Made by a program: the position numbers and the translations under genes. A DNA stretch of 18,554 nucleotides. Source: Paracoccus denitrificans (lineage in GTDB: Bacteria > Pseudomonadota > Alphaproteobacteria > Rhodobacterales > Rhodobacteraceae). Below are positions 7,577 to 15,688 of the stretch, piece by piece. The stretch spans positions 1 through 18,554 of the forward strand of contig VAFL01000031.1 of the NCBI GenBank assembly GCA_005768755.1, given 5' to 3'. Within the stretch, counting starts at the first letter, position 1; each line of letters opens with the position of its first letter. The notes below the pieces were generated by a model. The model saw only the letters and a program-made list of their open reading frames with translations, was not told the DNA's origin and made no database searches.

Positions 7577-8659
7577 CTACCTCAGCTTCAACGTCGACAG
7601 ACCGATCAGCGCCAGAATCAGCGCGATGATCCAGAAGCGAATCACGATTTGGCTTTCCCTCCAACCTTTCTTTTCAAAGTGGTGATGGATCGGCGCCATC
7701 AGGAAGACGCGTTTGCCGGTGCGCTTGAAATAGAGGACCTGGATGATGACGCTCAGCGCTTCGACCACGAACAGCCCGCCGACGACGGCCAGCACGATCT
7801 CGTGCTTGGTGATCACGGCCATGGCCCCAAGCGCGCCGCCCAGGGCCAGCGATCCGGTATCGCCCATGAAGACCGCCGCCGGGGGCGCGTTATACCACAG
7901 GAAGCCAAGCCCGCCGCCGATCAGGGCGGCAACGAAGATCACCAGCTCGTCGCTGCCGGGGACGCGGTGGACGCCCAGATAATCTGCGAAGGTCGCGTTG
8001 CCGACCGCATAGGCGATGATGGCGAAGGTCGCAGCCGCGATCATCACCGGCATGATGGCGAGTCCGTCCAGCCCATCGGTCAGGTTCACGGCGTTGGCCG
8101 CACCGACGATCACGATCATCGCGAAGGGAATGAACAACAGTGACAGGTTCAGCAGCAGATCCTTGAAGAACGGAAATGCCAGACGCCCCGACAGGTCATT
8201 CGGATGTAGATACATTGTCCAGGCGGCCGCGAGCAGCGCCAGACCAAGGCCCAACCCCATACGGATGCGTCCCGAGACGCCCTTGGTATTGTGTTTGGAA
8301 ACTTTCGCGTAATCATCCGCGAATCCGATGGCGGCATAGCCATAGGTGACCATCAGCACGATCCAGATATAGCCGTTCGACAGTCGTGCCCAAAGCAGCG
8401 TGCCGACCAGCAGCGCCGACAGGATCAGCAGCCCGCCCATCGTCGGGGTCCCCGCCTTCACGAAATGCGATTCCGGCCCGTCGTCTCGGATCGGCTGGCC
8501 CTTTTTTTGAACGCGGCGCAGCGCCTCGATCAGCGGCCTGCCGAACAGGAATGCGAAGATCAGCGCGGTGAAGAAAGCCCCGCCTGCGCGGAACGTGATA
8601 TAGCGGAACAGGTTGAACGGGCCTTCGCCGCCCGTGATTTCGTACAGCCAGTACAGCAT
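7577..8659 (-). CDS. mraY: Phospho-N-acetylmuramoyl-pentapeptide transferase
   Basis: MraY transfers phospho-MurNAc-pentapeptide to undecaprenyl phosphate, making lipid I at the cytoplasmic face of the inner membrane. The 360-residue length is typical and about ten membrane segments are visible. Signature motifs are KAGTPTMGG (69-76), GFADDYAKV with the Asp115-Asp116 pair (112-120), NLTDGLDGLA (192-201), FMGDTGSLALGG with Asp267, and the HHH motif in PIHHHFEKKGW (323-333). It starts 3 bases after the murF stop and is followed 7 bases later by the VOC gene, so it is firmly inside the operon. Confidence 0.97.
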   Translation of the reverse strand: MLYWLYEITGGEGPFNLFRYITFRAGGAFFTALIFAFLFGRPLIEALRRVQKKGQPIRDDGPESHFVKAGTPTMGGLLILSALLVGTLLWARLSNGYIWIVLMVTYGYAAIGFADDYAKVSKHNTKGVSGRIRMGLGLGLALLAAAWTMYLHPNDLSGRLAFPFFKDLLLNLSLLFIPFAMIVIVGAANAVNLTDGLDGLAIMPVMIAAATFAIIAYAVGNATFADYLGVHRVPGSDELVIFVAALIGGGLGFLWYNAPPAAVFMGDTGSLALGGALGAMAVITKHEIVLAVVGGLFVVEALSVIIQVLYFKRTGKRVFLMAPIHHHFEKKGWRESQIVIRFWIIALILALIGLSTLKLR

Positions 8660-8662
8660 GCC

Positions 8663-10042
8663 TTACGTCCCCGTTCCTTTGGCCGTGTCCCCGGCCTTGC
8701 GCAGCGCCTGAACGACGCGGCTGATATACGAGCTTTTCGAGCCCTTGATCATCACCGTATCGCCGGGACGCAGCAATTCGTCCAGTCGCGCGGCCAGTTC
8801 ATCGGCGGATTCCGACCATATCCCGCGCTTTTCGGGCGGCAGCGCTTCGATCAGGTTCTTCATCAACGGGCCTGCGGCGTGGACCAGATCAACCTGCTGC
8901 ATCACGGGATCGCTGGCCAAAGCTGCGTGATCTGCAACTTCGCTTGGCCCCAGTTCCAGCATGTCGCCAAGAATTGCCACCCGGCGCGTGCCCGGAAGGC
9001 GCGCAAGCGTGCCAAGTCCCGCCCGCATCGAAACCGGATTGGCGTTGAAAGCATCATCGATCAGACGGATATCACCCAATTCCTCGACGCCGCCGCGACC
9101 TTGCGGCGGCAACCAGTCGCCAAGGCCCTTTGCGGCTTCGACCACATCCGCACCGATGGCGCTGACAGCAGCCAGCACGCCCATGGCGTTTTCCGCGAAA
9201 TGCGGCCCGACGGAGCGCAGCGTAAAGTTGATGGGCTTGCCGGACAATGTGCCCCGCAGTTTCAAACTCTCGCCCTCCGGCGTCGAGGAGACAAGCCGCG
9301 CCTCGCCCTCGGGACCGAATGAAAGGATCGGCGCGCCGGCATCGTCGGCGGCCTGTCGCAGGATCGCGGTCGTCGAAAGCCCGGTCGGGATGATGGCCGC
9401 GCCACCCGGCACAAGCCCGTCGAAGATCGCAGCCTTTTCCCGTGCGATGCCATCTATATGGCCGAATGCGCCGATATGTGCAGGGGCGATCGTCGTGATG
9501 AGCGCCGCGTGCGGACGTGCCAGCTTGGCCAGGGGCGCAATCTCACCGGGGTTGCTCATCCCGATTTCGATAATGGCGAACTCGGTGTTCGATGGCATGC
9601 GGGCCAGGGTCAGCGGCACGCCCCAATGATTGTTATAGGATGCCTCGGCGGCGTGGACCCTGCCCTGCTTCGCCAATGCGGCGCGCAGCATTTCCTTGGT
9701 CGAGGTCTTGCCGACAGATCCGGTGACGCCGACGACCTTGCCATTCATCCGGGCGCGCCCTGCGCGGCCCAGATCCTCCAGCCCTTTCAGCACGTCATCC
9801 ACGACCAGCAGCGGGGCATCTTCCGCAACCCCGTCGGGAATGCGACTGACCAGGGCCGCCGCTGCGCCCTTTTCCAGTGCCTGGGCGACGAAATCATGCC
9901 CGTCGCGCGCCGCCTGCAGCGCCACGAACAGATCGCCGGGTTGGATTGTGCGGGTGTCGATGCTGACGCCATCGGCCTGCCAGTCACGCGTCACGCGGCC
10001 GCCAGTTGCGGCGGCAGCATCGTCCGAGGTCCAAAGCGCCAT
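8663..10042 (-). CDS. murF: UDP-N-acetylmuramoyl-tripeptide--D-alanyl-D-alanine ligase
   Basis: MurF adds the D-Ala-D-Ala dipeptide to complete the UDP-MurNAc-pentapeptide. The protein is 459 residues. The N-terminal SIDTRTIQPGDLFVAL (27-42) matches the substrate-binding domain shared with MurE. The ATP-binding loop is VTGSVGKTST (106-115), followed by SYNNHWGVPLTL, IEIGMSNPGEI, and in the C-terminal half DDAFNANPVSM and GDMLELG. Its ATG overlaps the murE stop by one base (TGATG), a classic translational coupling. It lies just upstream of mraY, whose substrate it makes. Confidence 0.96.
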   Translation of the reverse strand: MALWTSDDAAAATGGRVTRDWQADGVSIDTRTIQPGDLFVALQAARDGHDFVAQALEKGAAAALVSRIPDGVAEDAPLLVVDDVLKGLEDLGRAGRARMNGKVVGVTGSVGKTSTKEMLRAALAKQGRVHAAEASYNNHWGVPLTLARMPSNTEFAIIEIGMSNPGEIAPLAKLARPHAALITTIAPAHIGAFGHIDGIAREKAAIFDGLVPGGAAIIPTGLSTTAILRQAADDAGAPILSFGPEGEARLVSSTPEGESLKLRGTLSGKPINFTLRSVGPHFAENAMGVLAAVSAIGADVVEAAKGLGDWLPPQGRGGVEELGDIRLIDDAFNANPVSMRAGLGTLARLPGTRRVAILGDMLELGPSEVADHAALASDPVMQQVDLVHAAGPLMKNLIEALPPEKRGIWSESADELAARLDELLRPGDTVMIKGSKSSYISRVVQALRKAGDTAKGTGT

Positions 10043-11526
10043 CAGATCTTCCCGTCCAAAGCGGCCACGGCGACCGATGCCTGTTCGGCATCGTCAAAGG
10101 GGAATACGTCGCTGCCGACGATCTGGCCGGTTTCATGCCCCTTGCCCGCAATCAGCAGCGCATCGCCGGGCTGCAGCGCATCGACACCGCGCAGGATCGC
10201 CTCGGCCCGGTCGCCGACCTCGACGGCATCGGGACCGGCACCGGCCATGACCTCGGCACGGATCGCGGCAGGGTCTTCGGTGCGCGGATTGTCGTCGGTG
10301 ATGAAGACAACATCGGCATGTTCCTGCGCCGCCTGCCCCATCAGTGGCCGCTTGCCGCGATCGCGGTCACCGCCCGCACCCAGCACAACGATGATCCGGC
10401 CCATGACATGGGGGCGCAGCGATTGCAGTGCCGCGATGACCGCGCCGGGTTTATGGGCGTAGTCCACGAAGACAGCCGCGCCATTTTCGCGCTGCGCGAC
10501 CAGTTGCATCCGCCCGCGTACCGTTTCCAGTTGCGGCAGCGCTGCCAGAACATCCGCCGCATCGCAGCCCGACGCAATGGCAAGGCCCGCCGCTGCCAGC
10601 ACGTTTTCCGCCTGAAAGCCGCCGATCAGGTTCAACCGGACCAGATGGGTCTGGCCCTGATAGCTGAAACGCAGCTCCTGGCCAGTGGCGTCGTAGCGCT
10701 GACCCAGGATGCGGAAATCGCAATCCTCGGCCATGCCAATGGTTGACAAAGCAAGGTCACGGTCCCGGGCAATGTCGGCCATCTGACGACCGCGCTCGCT
10801 GTCGACATTGATGACGGCAGCATCGCCCGCATCAAGAATATGATTGAATAGCAGGGCTTTGGCGGCGAAATATTCGTCAAAGCCCGCGTGGTAGTCCAGA
10901 TGATCCTGACTGAAATTGGTAAAAGCCGCAGCCATCAGGCGCACACCGTCAAGCCGGCGCTGATCCAGCCCGTGCGATGACGCTTCCATCGCGACATGGG
11001 TCACGCCCGCCTCGGCGGCGGCGGCCAGAATGCGGTGCAATGTTACGGGTTCGGGCGTTGTATGGGCAAGCTTCGCCTCGTAATCGCCCTGCACGCCCAT
11101 CGTCCCAAGGCTGATCGCCTTCAATCCCTGCGACTGCCAGATCTGACGGGTGAAGTTCGCAACAGAGGTCTTGCCCGAGGTGCCCGTGACCGCGACGACC
11201 TTATCGGGCTGCACGCCGAACCACAGTGCCGATGCCCCGGCAAGTGCGGCGCGCGGGTCTTCCGCCACCACGAGTGCGCCGTCCCATCCACGCAGGACAT
11301 CTGCGGCAAGTGCGGCGCCTGCGGCATCTGTCAATACCGCCCCCGCACCCTGGCGCAGCGCATATTGAATGAACTCGCCACCATGAAGGGCCGAGCCGGG
11401 CAGCGCTGCGAACAGATGACCAGACCGGACGGTGCGGCTGTCGACCGAAAGCCCGGTGATATCCGGGTCACGCCCGCCGATTGCGTTCAGACCCAACCGG
11501 GACAGCCGCTTGACCGCTTCGCTCAT
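10042..11526 (-). CDS. murE: UDP-N-acetylmuramoyl-L-alanyl-D-glutamate--2,6-diaminopimelate ligase
   Basis: MurE adds the third amino acid of the peptidoglycan stem peptide. The 494-residue protein has the N-terminal LSVDSRTVRSGHLFAALPG, the ATP loop TGTSGKT (114-120), HTTPEP (155-160), MEASSHGLDQRRLDG, NFSQDHLDYH (204-213), a likely carbamylated lysine in AAKALLF (Lys223), YAHKPGA and GDRDRGKRPLM. DNPR at 412-415 is the known specificity motif for meso-diaminopimelate, so the wall is predicted to be the usual Gram-negative DAP type. The ATG has a GAGGCGAG-type site and begins 10 bases after the ftsI stop. Confidence 0.96.
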   Translation of the reverse strand: MSEAVKRLSRLGLNAIGGRDPDITGLSVDSRTVRSGHLFAALPGSALHGGEFIQYALRQGAGAVLTDAAGAALAADVLRGWDGALVVAEDPRAALAGASALWFGVQPDKVVAVTGTSGKTSVANFTRQIWQSQGLKAISLGTMGVQGDYEAKLAHTTPEPVTLHRILAAAAEAGVTHVAMEASSHGLDQRRLDGVRLMAAAFTNFSQDHLDYHAGFDEYFAAKALLFNHILDAGDAAVINVDSERGRQMADIARDRDLALSTIGMAEDCDFRILGQRYDATGQELRFSYQGQTHLVRLNLIGGFQAENVLAAAGLAIASGCDAADVLAALPQLETVRGRMQLVAQRENGAAVFVDYAHKPGAVIAALQSLRPHVMGRIIVVLGAGGDRDRGKRPLMGQAAQEHADVVFITDDNPRTEDPAAIRAEVMAGAGPDAVEVGDRAEAILRGVDALQPGDALLIAGKGHETGQIVGSDVFPFDDAEQASVAVAALDGKI

Positions 11527-11536
11527 TCTCGCCTCA

Positions 11537-13348
11537 TCACTGGTTCGCGGCGACCTTTACCCCAGCTCGGGGGGGCGCTTCAATGTCAGGAAGCGGTTTG
11601 GTGCCAACCGGACGCAGGCCAAGGATCGGGCCCAGCCGACTGATGACATCGGCCGCGACCGGCACGGCGGTCAGACCGGCCACACGGCTTTCGCCACCAC
11701 CCAGGCTTGCAGTGGGTTCGTCCAACGTCACCACCAGCACATATTTCGGATCTTCATAAGGAAAGACCGAGGCGAAGTTCGCCACAACCTTGTTGTCGTA
11801 ATAGCCGCCGCCCGGGCGGGGCTTGTCGGCGGTGCCGGTCTTGCCGGCGATCTCATATCCTTCGACATTACCCGAACGTGCGGTCCCGCGCACGACAACC
11901 TCGCGCAGCATGGTGATTGAAAGGCGTGCCGCCTGTTCTGAGACGACGCGCGCGCCCTGAGGGCGTCGTTTTCCGTGAACCAACGTCGGCGTCACTTTCC
12001 TGCCGTCATTGGCAAGCGTGGCATAGGCAGCCGCCAGATGCAGCGGACTGGCGGCAAGGCCGTGACCAAAGCTGACCGTCGCCGCAGTCACCGCCGGCCA
12101 GCGCGGCGGAACGATCGGCTTGCCGGTCGGCGCTTCGACCATCTCGATCGAGGTCGGATCGAAGAAGCCCAGCTTGTCCAGAAAGTCCTTCTGCCGCTCC
12201 ACGCCGATCATCTGTGCGATTCGCACCGTCCCCACGTTCGAGGATTTCACGATGATATCCGCGACCGACAGGCTTGGCCCGTAATTGTGGTAGTCGTTGA
12301 TACTGTATTTCCCGATCTTCATCGGGCTGTTCGAATTGATATGCGTATTCGGATTGACCAGCTTCAGGTCCATCGCTTGCGCAACCGGGAATATCTTGAA
12401 CGTGGACCCCAGTTCATACTGTCCCTGCACCACGCGGTTGAACAGCGGGCTGTCCGACGGATCACCTTTCAGGGCCGGGCGCGGCCGGTCATTGGGATCG
12501 AAATCGGGCAGACTGGCCATGGCCAGAATTTCGCCCGTCTCGATTTCCATCAGCACACCTGCCGCACCTTTGGCGTTCATGCGCCGCATTCCCGATGAAA
12601 GCACCTCCTCCATCGCCGATTGCGCGGTCAGGTCGATGGACAGCGTCAGCGGCGCGCCTTCATTCGCCGGGTTCCGCAGCCAGCCGTCAAAGGCCTTTTC
12701 GACGCCGGCCGTTCCGATCACCTCGGCCGAGTTCACGCCTTCCGCCCCGAAGGCAGAGCCGCCCAGGATATGGCTGGCAATGCGGCCATTGGGATAAAGC
12801 CGCATCTCGCGCGGGCCGAACAGCAGGCCAGGCTCGCCGATATCATGTACGGCCTGCATCTGTTCGGGGCTGAGCTTCTTCTTCACCCAAAGGAATTTAC
12901 GCTTCGGATCGGTGAAATCCTTGACCAGTCGCTCCTGATCGAGATCCGGGAAGATCCGCCCAAGCGCCTCGGCTGCGCGGCGGCCATCGACCATCTGGTT
13001 CGGCTGGGCGTAAAGGCTGTGCGTCAGCATATTGGTGGCCAGCACCCGGCCCTTGCGGTCGGTGATGTCAGCGCGCTGGCTGATGATCTGCGCCCCTGTC
13101 GCTTGCGCACGGGGTTCTGCCGGATCGGACGCTGCAAGCGCGCCCATGCGGAAGCCGACCACTGAAAACGCTGCCAGAAAACCAAGCGCCATGAACACCA
13201 GCCGCCCCTCGGCCCGGCTTCTGGCGCGATCCTGGATCTGGGCATGGCGTTCGGCGCGGTTCTCGGCCTCAATCTGGTCGGGGTCCTGCCCGGTTTCTCG
13301 CGCACGAAGGATGCGGGCCAGAGGGCGAAGCGGTTTGCGGATCATCAC
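11537..13348 (-). CDS. ftsI: Septal peptidoglycan transpeptidase (penicillin-binding protein 3)
   Basis: FtsI is a class B PBP that crosslinks septal peptidoglycan in the divisome with FtsW. The 603-residue protein has a long charged cytoplasmic N-terminus, one membrane segment (about 50-71), a PBP dimerisation/pedestal region, and a transpeptidase domain. The three catalytic motifs are complete: SxxK at Ser315-Lys318 (GSTFK), SxN at Ser369-Asn371 (KSSNVG) and KTG at 503-505 (KTGTA). It overlaps ftsL by 4 bases (ATGA). A second ATG directly follows, so the protein could begin one residue later. The roughly 50-residue basic tail before the membrane segment is longer than in E. coli; this may be lineage-typical, which I cannot check here. 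Confidence 0.95.
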   Translation of the reverse strand: MMIRKPLRPLARILRARETGQDPDQIEAENRAERHAQIQDRARSRAEGRLVFMALGFLAAFSVVGFRMGALAASDPAEPRAQATGAQIISQRADITDRKGRVLATNMLTHSLYAQPNQMVDGRRAAEALGRIFPDLDQERLVKDFTDPKRKFLWVKKKLSPEQMQAVHDIGEPGLLFGPREMRLYPNGRIASHILGGSAFGAEGVNSAEVIGTAGVEKAFDGWLRNPANEGAPLTLSIDLTAQSAMEEVLSSGMRRMNAKGAAGVLMEIETGEILAMASLPDFDPNDRPRPALKGDPSDSPLFNRVVQGQYELGSTFKIFPVAQAMDLKLVNPNTHINSNSPMKIGKYSINDYHNYGPSLSVADIIVKSSNVGTVRIAQMIGVERQKDFLDKLGFFDPTSIEMVEAPTGKPIVPPRWPAVTAATVSFGHGLAASPLHLAAAYATLANDGRKVTPTLVHGKRRPQGARVVSEQAARLSITMLREVVVRGTARSGNVEGYEIAGKTGTADKPRPGGGYYDNKVVANFASVFPYEDPKYVLVVTLDEPTASLGGGESRVAGLTAVPVAADVISRLGPILGLRPVGTKPLPDIEAPPRAGVKVAANQ

Positions 13349-13734
13349 TGGGACTCCTGTTCGGAAGGCGTCGGATCTTCGTCGGTAATCGCGCCCTCGG
13401 TGGGGGGCACGAAGTTTTCGGGGCGGCGCGGCGGGTATTTTACGGGCGGCGGCGGATAGTCGATCTTGCTGCTTTCAACGAACTGGTCCGAGGTGATCGG
13501 TCCCAGGTTCAGCTTGTCGGCGTTCAGTGCAACCAGCTCTCGCAGCCGGGCCGGTCGGTTCAGATAAGCCCATTCAGCGCGCAGGACGACCAGTTGCTCA
13601 CGCAGGCCGGAAATCTCTCGGCGGACGCCTTCCATTTCGCTTAGGGCATCCTGCGTGCGGTAATTCTCTCGATAAGCCCAGAAGGCCAGCGACATCACGA
13701 CCATGGCGATGAGAAGATACAACACCGATCTCAT
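13345..13734 (-). CDS. ftsL: Cell division protein FtsL
   Basis: FtsL is a bitopic divisome protein that, with FtsB and FtsQ, activates FtsWI. The 129-residue product has an N-terminal membrane segment (about 4-20, VLYLLIAMVVMSLAFWA). A heptad-like coiled coil follows (about 25-62, EGVRREISGLREQLVVLR), then the conserved LNRPARLRELVALNADKLNL region, and then a Pro-rich and acidic tail (from about 92) that is longer than in enterobacteria. Sequence conservation is low in this family, so position carries weight: it sits between rsmH and ftsI and overlaps each by 4 bases. Confidence 0.9.
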   Translation of the reverse strand: MRSVLYLLIAMVVMSLAFWAYRENYRTQDALSEMEGVRREISGLREQLVVLRAEWAYLNRPARLRELVALNADKLNLGPITSDQFVESSKIDYPPPPVKYPPRRPENFVPPTEGAITDEDPTPSEQESQ

Positions 13735-14723
13735 GGCCGTTTCGCCTTCTTCGGCAGGCGCGGCAAGGCGATGATGCCTGCATCAATGTCGCGGGCTGGC
13801 GCGTCTGTGCGGACGCCCAGGCGCAGATACGCGCTGCGCGCGCGCGGATTGGCCGCCAGTTCCGCGTCGTCCGCGCCGACAGCGCGACGGAAAGGTTGGG
13901 TAAATGTCGGTGCTTCCATGATCTCGGCCGGGGCGTGGCGTGATCCGCCGCCCTCGGAACGGGAACGTGACTGCAAGAAGCGTTTGACGACCCGGTCCTC
14001 AAGCGAGTGAAAGCTGACGACCGCAAGATGGCCACCGGGCTTCAGCGCGCGTTCCGCCGCCGCCAGCCCTTCGGCAAGCTGGCCGAATTCATCATTCACC
14101 CAAATGCGGATCGCCTGAAAGCTGCGGGTCGCGGGATGGGTCTGGCCGGGCTTCGGCCGGGGAAGCTGGCTGGCAACGACTTCGGCAAGCTGCGCTGTCG
14201 TTTCCAGCGGGCGCGCCGCCACGATGGCCTTGGCAATCCGGCGCGAGGCGCGCTCTTCGCCGTAATGATAAAGCACGTCCGCAATCTCGGCCTCGTCCGC
14301 GATGCTCAGCAGATCGGCGGCACTGGGGCCATCGGCACCCATCCGCATGTCCAGCGGACCCTCGCGCAGGAAGGAAAAGCCCCGATCCGCCTGATCAAGC
14401 TGCATCGAGCTGACGCCCAGATCCAGCACCACCCCATCGACCGGCGCACCCGCCAGACGGTCAAGGTCGGAAAACGTGCCTTCGACCAGTTCCAGCCGGT
14501 CACCATATGCACCCGCCCATTCGCGCGCCATTTCAAAGACGCGCGGGTCGCGATCAATAGCGATCACCTTGGCAGCCCCCGCATCCAGCAGCCGGCGCGT
14601 ATAGCCACCCGCACCGAATGTGCCATCGACCCAGACGCCGCTTACGGGTTGGACAGCGCGAATCAACGGATCAATCAGAACCGGGATGTGGGGATCTTCA
14701 TTGTGGATATTGGGCGCGGCCAT
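13731..14723 (-). CDS. rsmH: 16S rRNA (cytosine(1402)-N(4))-methyltransferase
   Basis: RsmH (MraW) methylates N4 of C1402 in the decoding centre of 16S rRNA using S-adenosylmethionine. The 330-residue protein begins near the typical HIPVLIDPLI (12-21). The SAM-binding WVDGTFGAGGYTRRLL (31-46) and AIDRDP (55-60) follow, then LDLGVSSMQLDQADRGFSF, TRSFQAIRIWVNDE and SFHSLEDRVVKRF, all hallmarks of the family. It starts 3 bases after the mraZ stop and overlaps ftsL by 4 bases. Confidence 0.97.
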   Translation of the reverse strand: MAAPNIHNEDPHIPVLIDPLIRAVQPVSGVWVDGTFGAGGYTRRLLDAGAAKVIAIDRDPRVFEMAREWAGAYGDRLELVEGTFSDLDRLAGAPVDGVVLDLGVSSMQLDQADRGFSFLREGPLDMRMGADGPSAADLLSIADEAEIADVLYHYGEERASRRIAKAIVAARPLETTAQLAEVVASQLPRPKPGQTHPATRSFQAIRIWVNDEFGQLAEGLAAAERALKPGGHLAVVSFHSLEDRVVKRFLQSRSRSEGGGSRHAPAEIMEAPTFTQPFRRAVGADDAELAANPRARSAYLRLGVRTDAPARDIDAGIIALPRLPKKAKRP

Positions 14724-14726
14724 GGC

Positions 14727-15242
14727 CTAGCCCTCCGGCCCATCGGGTGCTGGCGTCCCGGCAAGGAAGCTGCGCGGATCGAAATCTGACGGGAACTGTG
14801 CCATGAAGGCTTCCAGCGAGCCGCTGGATTCGGAATAGTTCGACGGGCTCCAGACTTCGATGAAATCGCCTTTTGAGGTGAAGAACGCCTCGTTATCCAA
14901 CCCGATCTTGTCGCGAAGCTTCTGGGGAAGGACCAGACGACCATCGGTGTCGATCTCTGCCTCGGTCGCCATCCCGTTCATCAGGGTTTCCAGCCAGATC
15001 CGTTGCTGAGAGCCGCGTGGAAGCTGATCGATTTCCTCGTCGATGCGCTCGGCGGCCTCGACAGTATAGAATTCCAGCTTCTTCCAGTTGTTGGGGCCGT
15101 AAACGACGATCATGCGGGTACGTTCGGCAGGGTTCCAGTCAGGATCGCCGGCTTCGAAGATACGGCGGAACCGGGCCGGGATCGACATGCGACCCTTGCC
15201 ATCCACCTTCACATCTTCAGAGCCTCTGAACTTGCGCGCCAC
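14727..15242 (-). CDS. mraZ: Transcriptional regulator MraZ, GTG start
   Basis: MraZ is an AbrB-like DNA-binding protein that forms ring oligomers and, in E. coli, represses the dcw cluster by binding 10-bp-spaced TGGG repeats upstream. I place the start at a GTG (15242), because AAGGAG lies 8 bases upstream and the protein then begins VARKFRGSEDVKVDGKGRMS, as family members do. Two swapped-hairpin half-domains carry DGKGR (14-18) and DTDGR (98-102). The protein is 171 residues with a C-terminal extension. The frame is open for 48 codons further upstream, but that part is the structured leader RNA. It is the first gene of the operon, preceded by an attenuator-like terminator and a box of its own binding-site type. 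Confidence 0.94.
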   Translation of the reverse strand: MARKFRGSEDVKVDGKGRMSIPARFRRIFEAGDPDWNPAERTRMIVVYGPNNWKKLEFYTVEAAERIDEEIDQLPRGSQQRIWLETLMNGMATEAEIDTDGRLVLPQKLRDKIGLDNEAFFTSKGDFIEVWSPSNYSESSGSLEAFMAQFPSDFDPRSFLAGTPAPDGPEG

Positions 15243-15272
15243 CGGCGCCTCTCCTTCGATCCTGTCCTGCGC

Positions 15273-15293
15273 CTTTTCCGGGACCCGGAAAAG
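15273..15293 (-). other. Palindromic hairpin in the mraZ leader that captures the terminator U-tract
   Basis: CTTTTCCGGG (15273-15282) and CCCGGAAAAG (15284-15293) are exact inverted repeats about one base. In the minus-strand RNA the 5' arm of this hairpin is CUUUUCCGGG, which contains most of the U-tract of the preceding terminator. It lies 31 bases before the mraZ GTG and does not include the AAGGAG site. It could be a structure that forms only after read-through, or an RNase-resistant end. Confidence 0.6.
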
Positions 15294-15330
15294 AAAGGCG
15301 GACCGGGCTGCTGCCACTGCCCGATCCGCC
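15289..15330 (-). terminator. Intrinsic terminator within the mraZ leader (attenuator)
   Basis: In minus-strand RNA a 12-bp stem (GGCGGAUCGGGC from 15330-15319 with GCCCGGUCCGCC from 15308-15297, one G-U pair) with a 10-base loop is followed directly by UUUCUUUU (15296-15289). This is a complete intrinsic terminator placed before mraZ, so a fraction of transcripts should end here and the rest should read into the dcw genes. Confidence 0.8.
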
Positions 15331-15500
15331 GCCCTCGTTCCCATTTCTGGGGCCCGCATCGTTGGCGGGCTGGTCCCTGGTGCCACCTTGGGGGAGGTGC
15401 TGCTCGCACATTAGGGACCTTCTAGTCCGGAGTTGGGTGCCTGTATGAAGCCTGCTATCGCCTTCAGGGTCTTGATCGCCCTTTTAAAGCCCGTCTCCGT
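15289..15500 (-). ncRNA. upsM: UpsM-like sRNA from the 5' leader of the dcw operon
   Basis: In Rhodobacter sphaeroides the dcw leader yields UpsM, a roughly 200-nt sRNA upstream of mraZ. Here the equivalent stretch folds into consecutive hairpins in minus-strand RNA. There is an outer stem (15419-15413 with 15378-15372) enclosing a CACCT/AGGTG stem (15399-15395 with 15388-15384), a GCCCGC/GCGGGC hairpin (15370-15352), and the terminator (15330-15297) with its U-tract. From the promoter guess near 15507-15535 to the U-tract is about 210 nt, close to the known size. The 5' end is inferred from that promoter, and homology is by position and architecture, not sequence comparison. Confidence 0.6.
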
Positions 15501-15506
15501 GTTACC

Positions 15507-15535
15507 GTGATGCCATGGGAATTTATGGGAAGCAA
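15507..15535 (-). promoter_or_regulatory. Candidate dcw/UpsM promoter overlapping the MraZ box
   Basis: Minus strand TTGCTT (15535-15530), a 17-base spacer and CATCAC (15512-15507) would start transcription near 15500. The -10 is weak. It is favoured mainly because it overlaps the repeat box and predicts an UpsM-sized leader. Confidence 0.3.
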
Positions 15536-15550
15536 TGGAAAATAATGGGC
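15516..15550. promoter_or_regulatory. MraZ box: four TGGGA-type direct repeats at 10-bp spacing
   Basis: On the plus strand TGGGA (15516), TGGGA (15526), TGGAA (15536) and TGGGC (15546) recur with exactly 10-bp periodicity. This equals the TGGGN-N5 repeat architecture described for E. coli MraZ operators. It lies about 270 bp upstream of mraZ at the presumed promoter, so MraZ autoregulation of the operon and of the leader sRNA is likely. In the direction of mraZ the repeats read TTCCCA. Confidence 0.65.
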
Positions 15551-15581
15551 GCCTACTACGCAGAGGTACGTGATCGGTCGT

Positions 15582-15596
15582 GAACAGGTCGTGAAC
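15582..15596. promoter_or_regulatory. LexA-box-like GAAC-N7-GAAC
   Basis: GAAC (15582-15585), seven bases, GAAC (15593-15596) equals the alphaproteobacterial LexA consensus GTTC-N7-GTTC on the other strand. A third GAAC follows at 15601. It lies about 30 bp upstream of the MraZ box. Chance occurrence of one such match in a window this size is quite possible. Confidence 0.35.
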
Positions 15597-15688
15597 GCAG
15601 GAACGCGCTGGCTGAATCTGGCACAGGTATTGAAGCGATAACGGCAAAGCACACTACATGTGGTGCCGAGCAAGGTTCGCTCACAAAA

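Noticed and set aside
15243..15386. N-terminal extension of mraZ to an upstream start
   Set aside because: This stretch is the terminator-containing leader RNA; the GTG at 15242 has AAGGAG upstream and gives the conserved MraZ N-terminus.
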